Assembly: GCA_964610345.1 (NCBI GenBank)
Contig: CAZSVQ010000017.1
Coordinates: 1-17,597 of the forward strand
Origin: HK-STAS-PATE-36 sp964610345
Lineage (GTDB): Bacteria > Patescibacteriota > Saccharimonadia > Saccharimonadales > JAGQNJ01
DNA: 17,597 bases
Direction of reading: 5' to 3'
Position 1 is the first letter of the stretch. Each line of letters starts with the position of its first letter. The notes below the pieces were generated by a model. It worked only from the letters and a program-made list of their open reading frames with translations. It was not told where the DNA came from and did not search any database. Position numbers and translations under genes: made by a program. Of this stretch, positions 1 through 6,283 are shown in pieces.

Positions 1-25
1 ATCTTTTTTTAACTGAAGTATCTGA

Positions 26-54
26 TTGACATTGAAGTTATCATTTGATACTAT
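26..54 (+). promoter_or_regulatory. Promoter of the rplJ-rplL operon
   Basis: A perfect -35 TTGACA lies at 26-31 and a -10 TACTAT at 49-54, with the ideal 17-nt spacer. Transcription should start near position 61, just before the first paired base of the L10 leader RNA, so promoter and leader fit each other. The run of seven T at 4-10 may be the tail of a terminator of the gene upstream, but its stem would lie outside the window. Confidence 0.7.
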
Positions 55-65
55 TACTATACATT

Positions 66-180
66 TTACCAAAGACAGTAGCGGTCAAATGACCTAAGAA
101 TGCTACCGAGGTACGAGAAATCGTTTTAAACAAAATTTCGTATATAAAATGCCTTTGGTTAAGCCCGAAGGCTTTTTTGG
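66..180 (+). promoter_or_regulatory. Ribosomal protein L10 leader RNA with attenuator
   Basis: This is the autoregulatory leader bound by the L10-L12 complex. The hallmark is at 74-112: an AGACAG element, a stem GTAGC/GCTAC (78-82 with 102-106), an inner hairpin GGTC-AAAT-GACC (83-94), and the CCGAGGT bulge strand after the stem. This matches the kink-turn core of the known L10_leader family. A second hairpin pairs about 112-121 with 135-142 around one bulged base. ACCAAAG (68-74) is an exact complement of CTTTGGT (153-159), enclosing both hairpins. That long-range helix overlaps the 5' arm of the terminator hairpin at 151-172, so the two cannot coexist. The layout fits transcription attenuation in which the bound ribosomal protein complex shifts the balance towards termination, as described for the Bacillus subtilis rplJ leader. 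The direction of control here is inferred. Confidence 0.85.
151..178 (+). terminator. Intrinsic attenuator terminator before rplJ
   Basis: GCCTTTGG (151-158) pairs with CCGAAGGC (165-172), eight pairs including one G-U, around the loop TTAAGC. A six-T tract follows at 173-178. It sits between the leader and the rplJ start and shares bases 153-158 with the long-range antiterminator pairing. Confidence 0.8.
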
Positions 181-234
181 TAAATGAACATTAAATCAAT
201 AGGTCGATATCAAAGTAAAGTAAAGGAATTAACC

Positions 235-759
235 ATGGCTTTAACAAAACAACAAAAGCAATCTGTGGTTGATGAAATTGTTGCTTTACTTGGTGAGTCA
301 AAACTTACAGTTGCAGCTGCTTATCAGGGCACTGACGTAAAATCTTTGCAAGAATTACGTCGCTCAGCCAAAACGAACGGTACAACTGTAAAAGTTGTAA
401 AAAATCGTCTAGTAATCAAGGCGGTCGAGTCTAATGAGCAACTTAAAAATGCTGACACTAGTGAACTTAAGGGACAATTACTATATGCATTTAATGCAGA
501 TGACGAAGTTGCTCCTGCTCAAGTTTTAGCAAGTTTTGCCAAGAAGAATCCAAGCCTACAATTTGTCGGTGCGATCACTGATCAAGGCTTGTTCTTGAGC
601 GCAGACGAAGTTAAAGCTCTCGCTAACTTACCAAGTAAGAACGATTTATTGGCGCAAGTAATCGCCACATTATCATCACCATTAAATGATGTAACAAATG
701 CACTTTCTGGTAATCTACACGCTCTATTAGACGGAGTAGAAGCCAAGGCAAGTGTCTAA
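235..759 (+). CDS. rplJ: 50S ribosomal protein L10
   Basis: L10 forms the base of the ribosomal stalk. It binds 23S rRNA and carries the L7/L12 dimers that recruit translation GTPases. The protein is 174 aa, normal for the family. It has the typical N-terminal start MALTKQQK, the central AYQGTDVKSLQELR and VVKNRLVIKA stretches, and a C-terminal helix region (LAQVIATLSSPLNDVTNAL) that holds L12. The start at 235 is preferred over an in-frame ATG at 184 because AAAGGA lies 7 nt upstream and the protein begins at the usual family position. The ATG at 184 lies only 5 nt after the attenuator T tract. rplL follows 19 nt downstream. L10 is also the likely regulator of its own leader. Confidence 0.97.
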   Translation: MALTKQQKQSVVDEIVALLGESKLTVAAAYQGTDVKSLQELRRSAKTNGTTVKVVKNRLVIKAVESNEQLKNADTSELKGQLLYAFNADDEVAPAQVLASFAKKNPSLQFVGAITDQGLFLSADEVKALANLPSKNDLLAQVIATLSSPLNDVTNALSGNLHALLDGVEAKASV

Positions 760-778
760 AGTAAATAAGGAGAATAAG

Positions 779-1162
779 ATGGCTAAAGATCTAAAGAAAT
801 TAGCAGAAGAGCTAACAGGCTTAACTGTACTAGAGGTTAACGAATTAAAAACTATCCTAAAAGATGAATACGGCATTGAACCTGCTGCTGCAGCTGTAGC
901 TGTTGCTGGCCCAGTAGCTGGCAACGAAGAAACTGGTACTGCTGAAGAGAAGAGCGAATTTGACGTTATTCTAAAAGACGCAGGCGCACAAAAAGTTGCT
1001 GTAATTAAAGCTGTTAAAGAAATCACCGGCCTTGGTCTTGGTGAAGCTAAAGCAATTGTAGATGGTGCACCGAAACCTGTACTTGAAAAGGCTAAGAAAG
1101 ACGACGCTGAAAAAGCAAAAAAAGCTCTAGAAGAAGCTGGCGCAACAGTAGAACTAGCTTAA
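779..1162 (+). CDS. rplL: 50S ribosomal protein L7/L12
   Basis: This is the flexible stalk protein that contacts EF-Tu, EF-G and other translation GTPases. It is 127 aa. An N-terminal dimerisation helix (about residues 1-32) binds L10. An Ala/Gly-rich hinge follows (about 36-55). The C-terminal domain contains the conserved sequence EKSEFDVILKDAG and the GLGLGEAKAIVDGAPKPV stretch. The start at 779 is fixed by a strong AAGGAGA 5 nt upstream; an in-frame ATG at 752 overlaps the rplJ end and would add nine non-family residues. It is cotranscribed with rplJ and followed by a long terminator hairpin. Confidence 0.98.
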   Translation: MAKDLKKLAEELTGLTVLEVNELKTILKDEYGIEPAAAAVAVAGPVAGNEETGTAEEKSEFDVILKDAGAQKVAVIKAVKEITGLGLGEAKAIVDGAPKPVLEKAKKDDAEKAKKALEEAGATVELA

Positions 1163-1177
1163 GCTACATTTTACATA

Positions 1178-1212
1178 TTAATAAACTGTCCAATTTAAGG
1201 GCAGTTTATTAA
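1178..1212 (+). terminator. Terminator hairpin after rplL
   Basis: A 14-pair stem joins 1178-1191 to 1199-1212 around the loop AATTTAA, with one T-G wobble and otherwise continuous pairing. It is A/T-rich at the foot and GC-rich at the tip. The T-rich 3' arm replaces a clean T tract. Its symmetry means it could work in both directions. It separates the stalk operon from the next transcription unit. Confidence 0.7.
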
Positions 1213-1221
1213 TTATCCACA
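1213..1221 (+). promoter_or_regulatory. Perfect DnaA box (TTATCCACA)
   Basis: The nine bases match the consensus DnaA box exactly. The site lies directly against the rplL terminator and 19 nt upstream of the -35 element of the promoter leading towards the 169-aa gene, dnaX and dnaB. I found no second box nearby, so it does not look like an origin. DnaA control of the replication genes is inferred. Confidence 0.45.
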
Positions 1222-1240
1222 GGGTAAAACAATAAAAGTT

Positions 1241-1269
1241 TTGACAATTATTTTTGTACGTGATACTTT
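1241..1269 (+). promoter_or_regulatory. Promoter of the 169-aa gene
   Basis: A perfect -35 TTGACA is at 1241-1246. The -10 is either GATACT at 1262-1267 (15-nt spacer) or TACTTT at 1264-1269 (17-nt spacer). It gives a 5' untranslated region of about 30 nt with a GA-rich ribosome binding site before the ATG at 1308. Confidence 0.6.
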
Positions 1270-1307
1270 TAGGCAAGAGAGTGTAGGAAAATAAAGAGAT
1301 TTATAAT

Positions 1308-1817
1308 ATGCCAGATGTACCAGAGAAACAAATCAAACGACTCAGAATCTTGATTCAAGAAGCTGAGACATCTTTAGCGGCTGCTAAAGAATTATTAATT
1401 AGTGTGGTTGGCGAGGACGCACCGCAGGCAGTTAAACTTCAAGAAGAACCTATCGGTAAAATTATTGAAGGTGTATTTGATGGCCAAACAATGGTCGGCA
1501 GTGACGGTAAAACTTACCCTGTACCTGCAAACTATGCTTCTAAATCCAAGCTTGTGCAGGGCGACATTCTTAAACTTACTATTGCTGATGATGGTATGTT
1601 CTTATATAAACAAATTGGTCCTGTACCAAGAGTTCAAAAAGTTGGCTTATTAACTCTTGAAAGTGGCCAATATTATGTTGAAATTGATAAAACAAAATAC
1701 CGTGTTTTACTTGCGAGCGTAACATATTTCAAGGCTAAACCAGGTGATCAAGTTAGCGTAGACCTACCAGAAGACCACAAAGAAGCCGAATGGGCTGCTC
1801 TAGAAGCGGCACTTTAG
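1308..1817 (+). CDS. Conserved-looking hypothetical protein: coiled coil plus two related beta domains
   Basis: I cannot name this 169-aa protein by family. Residues 5-32 form a charged helix suited to a coiled coil. Residues 48-155 are beta-rich and look like a tandem repeat: residues 66-92 (DGKTY...KLVQGDILKLTI) and 126-153 (IDKTKY...KAKPGDQVSVDL) share the pattern K-T-x-Y/K, then K-x-x-x-GD-x-(V/L)-x-(V/L). GD followed by alternating hydrophobics suggests two small OB-like barrels. The architecture recalls the N-terminal part of Mpa/ARC ATPases, but there is no AAA domain. There is no signal peptide or membrane segment. It has its own promoter and lies between ribosomal stalk genes and dnaX, so a role in core information processing is possible but unproven. 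Candidate binding sites are AGGA (1285-1288) and AAAGAGA (1293-1299). Confidence 0.75.
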   Translation: MPDVPEKQIKRLRILIQEAETSLAAAKELLISVVGEDAPQAVKLQEEPIGKIIEGVFDGQTMVGSDGKTYPVPANYASKSKLVQGDILKLTIADDGMFLYKQIGPVPRVQKVGLLTLESGQYYVEIDKTKYRVLLASVTYFKAKPGDQVSVDLPEDHKEAEWAALEAAL

Positions 1818-1891
1818 ACTTAAAATATAAAACATATATTCTGTTTTTATTAGTTTGTAATTAATACAATCGATTACAGCCATTAAAAGTT

Positions 1892-1897
1892 TATAAT
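1892..1897 (+). promoter_or_regulatory. -10 element giving a (nearly) leaderless dnaX mRNA
   Basis: A perfect TATAAT ends 9 nt before the dnaX ATG at 1907. Normal start-site spacing would put the mRNA 5' end about 1-3 nt before, or at, the ATG. No Shine-Dalgarno sequence precedes dnaX and no good -35 is visible. Confidence 0.55.
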
Positions 1898-1906
1898 ATA
1901 AAGTCC

Positions 1907-3367
1907 ATGGGGGAAGCGTTATATAGAAAACATCGACCAAAAAAGCTTGAAGACGTTGTTGGGCAACCACACATAACATCAACGCTTAGCAACGCTATCA
2001 AAAACGGGCGTATAAGCCATGGTTACTTATTTTCTGGCCCACGTGGAGTAGGTAAAACCAGCGTTGCAAGAATACTAGCGCATCAGTTTAATAATTTTAA
2101 ATACGGTGATAACCATGGCAGTTTAGATATTATTGAAATTGATGCAGCCAGCAACCGGCGCATCGATGAAATTCGTGATTTACGCGACAAAGTCCATACT
2201 GCGCCTGTTGCCGGTAATTATAAAGTCTACATCATCGATGAAGTACACATGTTGACTCGTGAAGCATTCAATGCGTTATTAAAAACTCTAGAAGAGCCAC
2301 CAGCACACGTAATCTTCATACTTGCAACCACAGAAGCTCATAAACTACCAGAAACAATCATTAGCCGAACTCAACATTATACTTTTAAAACGGTGCCCTT
2401 GTCAGAGGTTATAAATCATTTAAAAAACTTGGCAAATCAAGAAGATATCACCATCACAGAAGATGCAATAAAGTTAATTGCAGAGCATGGAGAAGGCAGT
2501 TTTCGTGATAGCATAAGTTTATTAGACCAGCTCAGTGCAATTGATGACATTGACACACGTGATGTAGAAATTTTACTAGGTTTGCCCCCAGCGGAATTAA
2601 TTGATAAATTATTCAATGCATTAGTTGATAATAACTTAACAACTATTATAGAAACAATCAATCAGGCCACAATCAGAGGAATAGATTCCAATAAAATATC
2701 AGTTGCTTTATCGGATAAAATCCGCATTTATAGCTATGACAATCAATCAAAAGAATTAGTCGAACTTGCTCAAAAGCTTTTGACGATTAATAGATCTGGT
2801 GAACCTATGCGATATTTAGAATTAATATTAATTGAGTATGTACTAGATTCAAATAATCCAATTATAGACGCTAAGAAACCTAAAATCCTTAAAAATATTG
2901 CGATCGAAAAACCAAAAACTAAACCACCATTGTCCCAAAAACCAGCTAAAGAACCTGAGAAAAATACGACCGAGAAACAAACACCCCAAAAACAAAAAAA
3001 ATCATCAAATAACTCAACGCTAAAAACACCCTTAAATGAAGATACTTACAATAGATTACTCGATTTTTTAAAAAGTAAATACAATACTCTGTACGGCATA
3101 GCCCGCATGGCAAGCCCTAGTATTAAAGAAAATGTTTTGGTTTTAAAAGTCGCTTACCCCTTTCACCAGAAACGTCTAACCGAAGAAAAGAACGCCACTA
3201 TAATTAGAAACATTTTAACAGAAATAAACGGTGAACCTGCAAATTTTAAAGTAGAAGTAGTGGCTAAAGACGTAGCAACCTCTAATAATACCAAAACCTA
3301 TACTCCCTCTGATACACTAGATGAAGTTACTAAAATTTTTGGTGGTGGAGAAGTATTGGACAAATAA
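1907..3367 (+). CDS. dnaX: DNA polymerase III subunit tau/gamma (clamp loader ATPase)
   Basis: DnaX is the motor of the clamp loader and links polymerase to helicase. The 486-aa protein has an AAA+ core with Walker A GPRGVGKT (44-51), Walker B VYIIDEVHML (107-116), sensor 1 around ATTEAHKLPE (140-149) and the SRx(Q) arginine-finger region (153-156, here SRTQ instead of the usual SRCQ). Between Walker A and EIDAASN (77-83) the usual four-cysteine zinc module is absent. The stretch is only about 20 residues with no Cys. A Lys/Pro/Gln-rich linker (about 321-375) leads to a compact C-terminal domain (376-455). The linker contains an eight-A run (2994-3001) discussed as a possible frameshift site. 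The gene is shorter than the E. coli one (643 aa). Its stop codon touches the dnaB start. Confidence 0.96.
   Translation: MGEALYRKHRPKKLEDVVGQPHITSTLSNAIKNGRISHGYLFSGPRGVGKTSVARILAHQFNNFKYGDNHGSLDIIEIDAASNRRIDEIRDLRDKVHTAPVAGNYKVYIIDEVHMLTREAFNALLKTLEEPPAHVIFILATTEAHKLPETIISRTQHYTFKTVPLSEVINHLKNLANQEDITITEDAIKLIAEHGEGSFRDSISLLDQLSAIDDIDTRDVEILLGLPPAELIDKLFNALVDNNLTTIIETINQATIRGIDSNKISVALSDKIRIYSYDNQSKELVELAQKLLTINRSGEPMRYLELILIEYVLDSNNPIIDAKKPKILKNIAIEKPKTKPPLSQKPAKEPEKNTTEKQTPQKQKKSSNNSTLKTPLNEDTYNRLLDFLKSKYNTLYGIARMASPSIKENVLVLKVAYPFHQKRLTEEKNATIIRNILTEINGEPANFKVEVVAKDVATSNNTKTYTPSDTLDEVTKIFGGGEVLDK
2993..3012 (+). promoter_or_regulatory. Possible slippery site for a gamma-like short DnaX
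   Basis: In the dnaX frame the bases read CAA AAA AAA TCA, so a heptamer A-AAA-AAA lies in the slippery phase (2995-3001). A -1 shift, or one extra A by transcription slippage, adds Ile-Ile-Lys and stops at TAA 3010-3012. This gives a product of about 368 aa that ends after the AAA+ part. The opposite slip also meets TAA within about ten codons. I see no strong downstream hairpin or upstream Shine-Dalgarno, and runs of seven A are common here, so this is tentative. Confidence 0.35.
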
Positions 3368-4720
3368 ATGAATCCCGACTCTAATATACCCCCACAAAAT
3401 CTCGATGCTGAAAGCAGTTTACTTGGAGCAATCTTAATTGACAGTGATGCTATTGTTAAAATTGCTGATATTATTTCTGCCGATGATTTTTATGATCAGA
3501 AAAATGGTTATATATATGATGCAATTAAACAATTGTATGAAAAACATAGCCCGATAGATGTTTTAACCGTAACCGATCAACTTCGTAGTAGCGGTAATCT
3601 CGATTTAATTGGTGGAGCCGCAAATTTAACCGAATTAACAAATTATGTTCCGACTGCTGCTCATGTTGAACAATATGCAAACTTGGTAAGTCAAAAAGCT
3701 CTTAGACGGCGCTTAATTAAAGCTAGCCAAGAAATCACCTCTCTGGGTTTTGATGAAGCAAAAAGCCTACAAGAATTAATTGAAAACGCTGAAAGCAAAT
3801 TGTTTGAAGTGAGTCAAAAACATGTCAAACAAGACATAGTAAGTCTTGAGACAATCTTAAGTGAAAGTTTTGATAGGCTTGACGAATTACATAAAGATAA
3901 AGGCAAAATTCGGGGTGTGCCAACAGGTTTTAAAGATCTTGACGGTATTTTAGCTGGACTACAACGCTCAGATTTATTTATATTGGCTGCGCGGCCATCT
4001 ATGGGTAAGACCGCCCTCGCCTTAAATTTAGCTCATAATGTTGCTACTAAAGCTGGCGAGCCAGTGCTCTTATTCAGCCTAGAGATGAGCAAAGAACAAC
4101 TAGTTGACCGAATGCTAGCCATGGAGTCTGGTGTTGACGCCTGGGCTCTCAGAACCGGTAACTTAAGCGATCAAGACTTCGAACGGATTGGTCAAGCTAT
4201 GGGTACACTGAGTGAAGCCCAAATCTACATTGATGACACACCAGGTATCACAGTAAGTGATCTAAGGACCAAAGCCAGGAGAGAAATGCACCAACATCCA
4301 CTTGGACTGATTATTGTTGATTACTTACAGTTGATGAGTGGTGGTTCTAAATTTAGTAGTGACGGTAATCGTGTCCAAGAAATATCAGAAATTTCTCGAG
4401 GCCTCAAGGGTATTGCCCGTGAGCTGAATGTCCCTTTAATTGCCTTAAGTCAGCTTAGCCGTTCGGTTGAAAGTCGTAGCCCACAAATACCGCAATTATC
4501 TGATCTTCGTGAGTCTGGTTCAATCGAGCAAGACGCTGACGTTGTAGCATTTATTTATCGTGAAGATTATTACAATAAAGAATCGGAACGCCAAAACATT
4601 ACAGACATCTTTATAAAAAAACATCGTAACGGACCAACTGGTGCAGTAGAACTCTACTTTGATAAAGAAAAACAACGGTTTAGGTCGCTAGATAGCAAAC
4701 ACACAACCCCTTTTGATTAG
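3368..4720 (+). CDS. dnaB: Replicative DNA helicase DnaB
   Basis: DnaB is the hexameric 5'-3' helicase that unwinds the replication fork and binds primase. The 450-aa protein has the normal length. The N-terminal all-helical domain (about 8-105) begins with the typical PPQNLDAESSLLGAIL. A linker helix follows. The RecA-like domain has Walker A RPSMGKTA (209-216), the SLEMS motif (237-241), Walker B LIIVDYLQLM (314-323), the SQLSR motif (361-365), RESGSIEQDAD (381-391) and the arginine finger in KKHRNGPTG (R420). No intein or insertion is visible. The ATG follows the dnaX stop with no gap, so the two replisome proteins are probably translationally coupled. No clear terminator follows. Confidence 0.98.
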   Translation: MNPDSNIPPQNLDAESSLLGAILIDSDAIVKIADIISADDFYDQKNGYIYDAIKQLYEKHSPIDVLTVTDQLRSSGNLDLIGGAANLTELTNYVPTAAHVEQYANLVSQKALRRRLIKASQEITSLGFDEAKSLQELIENAESKLFEVSQKHVKQDIVSLETILSESFDRLDELHKDKGKIRGVPTGFKDLDGILAGLQRSDLFILAARPSMGKTALALNLAHNVATKAGEPVLLFSLEMSKEQLVDRMLAMESGVDAWALRTGNLSDQDFERIGQAMGTLSEAQIYIDDTPGITVSDLRTKARREMHQHPLGLIIVDYLQLMSGGSKFSSDGNRVQEISEISRGLKGIARELNVPLIALSQLSRSVESRSPQIPQLSDLRESGSIEQDADVVAFIYREDYYNKESERQNITDIFIKKHRNGPTGAVELYFDKEKQRFRSLDSKHTTPFD

Positions 4721-4741
4721 TGTTTTAATTAAACCATAAAT

Positions 4742-4749
4742 GCTATAAT
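4742..4749 (+). promoter_or_regulatory. Extended -10 promoter of the membrane glycosyltransferase gene
   Basis: TGC followed by TATAAT (4744-4749) is a strong extended -10 element. Its last base lies 9 nt before the ATG at 4759, the same distance as at dnaX. No Shine-Dalgarno sequence is present, so the message is probably leaderless or nearly so. The upstream -35 is poor. Confidence 0.6.
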
Positions 4750-4758
4750 AATTAACAG

Positions 4759-5961
4759 ATGAAAAATATACTGAAGTGGTTTCAGAACAACTGGAAGGCG
4801 CTATTAATTGCATTTTTTAGTTTGATAATTATCTTAGGTGCTTGTTTTTACAACCTAGAAAGCATCACAAATTCAAAACTTAGCCCTTCCGAAGCATCAG
4901 CAATTGCAAGTTCATCTAGCGGTGAAAGAATTTGGAATAATCCATTATTTTTACCATTTAAAATAGCTGAATACTTTATTATTAAAGCTGGATTAACGTC
5001 GGTATATTTATTCAGAGCTATCCCTGCTTTATTTGGCGTGGTCTTGGTTTTTTGTTTTTACTTATTAGCAAGACTTTGGTTTTCTCCAAAAATCGCTTGG
5101 GTTGCTAGCATAATGCTACTCTCTAGTGGGTTATTTTTGAATTACACAAGATTGGCTGTACCAGATGTGTTATTTCCGCTCGGGCTATTAAGTTTACTAT
5201 GGTCAGCTTGGTGGGTTTTTCAGAATAAAAGGACTAATCTACGGTTGGCACTGTCAGTTTTAATTGTAGCATCTAGCCTGTATATTCCTGGTTTAATTTG
5301 GTTTACAATTTTAGTTATTTTTATTCAACGTAAACATTTATCAGGCATATTTAAACGCACCTCGCCATATACATTGGTCGTAGCATCAATTGTAACTACC
5401 TTGCTACTGTCTCCATTAATCCGGGCCTTAATTTTACAACCACAGTTAGCACAATCCTGGCTTGCATTTCCAGAAAGCTTTTCTCCTCAACAGTTTATTC
5501 AGGATTTTATTTATGTGCCGGCTTCTTTAGTAGTGCGAGCCCAATTTAACCCTGTGTTTAACTTAGCCAGGTTGCCATATTTAGATATTCTAACTATATG
5601 TTTGGTAATCTTAGGTTCATATGCCTTTTTATTAAGGCTCGACCTTGTGCGAACCCGAGCATTAATCGGAGCTGTGATAATTTCTTGGTTCATAATTGCA
5701 TTTGATAATTCAGCCCAGATCAATTTATTACTACCATTAATATATTTAACGGTCGCTGCTGGCATAATGTTTATGTTGCAACAATGGTATAGTGTTTTCC
5801 CTAAAAACCCTATCGCTAGAAATATCGGTCTAATACTACTGTTTAGTGTAATTTCTATTAGTCTTTATTATAATACAACTCGGTATTTTGTCGCTTGGGC
5901 CAATAATCCAGTTAGTCAACAAGCTTTTCAGATTAAACCAACCTCAAATCTGTTACAATAA
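4759..5961 (+). CDS. Polytopic membrane protein, GT-C/GT39-like glycosyltransferase
   Basis: This 400-aa protein has roughly nine to eleven hydrophobic membrane helices. The first is at about 12-31 and is followed by a short polar loop with S-P-S-E-A (42-46). That position matches the first extracytoplasmic loop of GT39/ArnT/PMT-type enzymes, where an acidic pair (often DE) helps catalysis. Here only Glu45 remains. The pattern of helices with YLLARLWFSPKIAW and LLSSGLFLNYTRLAVPDVL is typical of glycosyltransferase 39 family proteins that use polyprenyl-phosphate sugars on the outer face of the membrane. The acceptor cannot be told. The gene sits between dnaB and ybaB. Its end overlaps a probable promoter for the ybaB operon. 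Confidence 0.75.
   Translation: MKNILKWFQNNWKALLIAFFSLIIILGACFYNLESITNSKLSPSEASAIASSSSGERIWNNPLFLPFKIAEYFIIKAGLTSVYLFRAIPALFGVVLVFCFYLLARLWFSPKIAWVASIMLLSSGLFLNYTRLAVPDVLFPLGLLSLLWSAWWVFQNKRTNLRLALSVLIVASSLYIPGLIWFTILVIFIQRKHLSGIFKRTSPYTLVVASIVTTLLLSPLIRALILQPQLAQSWLAFPESFSPQQFIQDFIYVPASLVVRAQFNPVFNLARLPYLDILTICLVILGSYAFLLRLDLVRTRALIGAVIISWFIIAFDNSAQINLLLPLIYLTVAAGIMFMLQQWYSVFPKNPIARNIGLILLFSVISISLYYNTTRYFVAWANNPVSQQAFQIKPTSNLLQ
5951..5959 (+). promoter_or_regulatory. Extended -10 promoter for the ybaB-recR operon
   Basis: TGTTACAAT at 5951-5959 lies at the very end of the preceding gene. Transcription would start near 5966, leaving about 17 nt that contain AAGGAG (5972-5977), 5 nt before the ybaB ATG. 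The ten bases TGTTACAATA occur again in front of the gene at 14567. Confidence 0.5.
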
Positions 5962-5982
5962 TAGGGTAAATAAGGAGTTAGT

Positions 5983-6276
5983 ATGAGTCGTTTTGACCAA
6001 GCAAAAATGTTATTAAAAGTTAAAAAATTGCAAAAAGAATTGCAAAAACAGATTATAACTGTAGAGCAAGGTGATGGTGCAGTAAAAGTAGAGATTACCG
6101 GGGAACAAAAAATCAAAAAAATACATATTGACCCGGATTATGTAGACCTAGATGATATCGAACAGTTAGAACGTTGGGTTGAGGATGCTGTTAAAGACGC
6201 AATTGCACAAAGTCAAAAAATTGCCGCCGAAAAAATGCAACCGTTTATGGGTATGCTTGGCGACCTAGGTATGTAA
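5983..6276 (+). CDS. ybaB: Nucleoid-associated protein, YbaB/EbfC family
   Basis: This is a small dimeric DNA-binding protein almost always found next to recR or dnaX. It is 97 aa. It has the N-terminal helix with repeated KKLQKELQKQ, the beta region GDGAVKVEITGEQKIKKIHIDPDYVD, and a C-terminal helix ending in a Met/Gly-rich tail (MQPFMGMLGDLGM), all typical of the family. A good AAGGAG lies 5 nt before the ATG. recR follows 7 nt downstream. In many bacteria dnaX-ybaB-recR are adjacent; here dnaB and a membrane glycosyltransferase stand between dnaX and ybaB. Confidence 0.95.
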   Translation: MSRFDQAKMLLKVKKLQKELQKQIITVEQGDGAVKVEITGEQKIKKIHIDPDYVDLDDIEQLERWVEDAVKDAIAQSQKIAAEKMQPFMGMLGDLGM

Positions 6277-6283
6277 GCGTTCG

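Noticed and set aside
89..97. Tiny ORF ATG-ACC-TAA in the L10 leader
   Set aside because: It lies inside the conserved kink-turn hairpin and has no Shine-Dalgarno, so it is most likely chance.
184..234. N-terminal extension of L10 from the ATG at 184
   Set aside because: It adds residues foreign to the family and begins right after the attenuator, while the ATG at 235 has a good binding site.
1213..1221. Replication origin at the DnaA box
   Set aside because: Only one box was found, with no cluster, AT-rich unwinding repeat, dnaA or dnaN nearby.
4722..4734. Terminator after dnaB
   Set aside because: Only a four-pair A/T stem with no T tract is possible, too weak to call.
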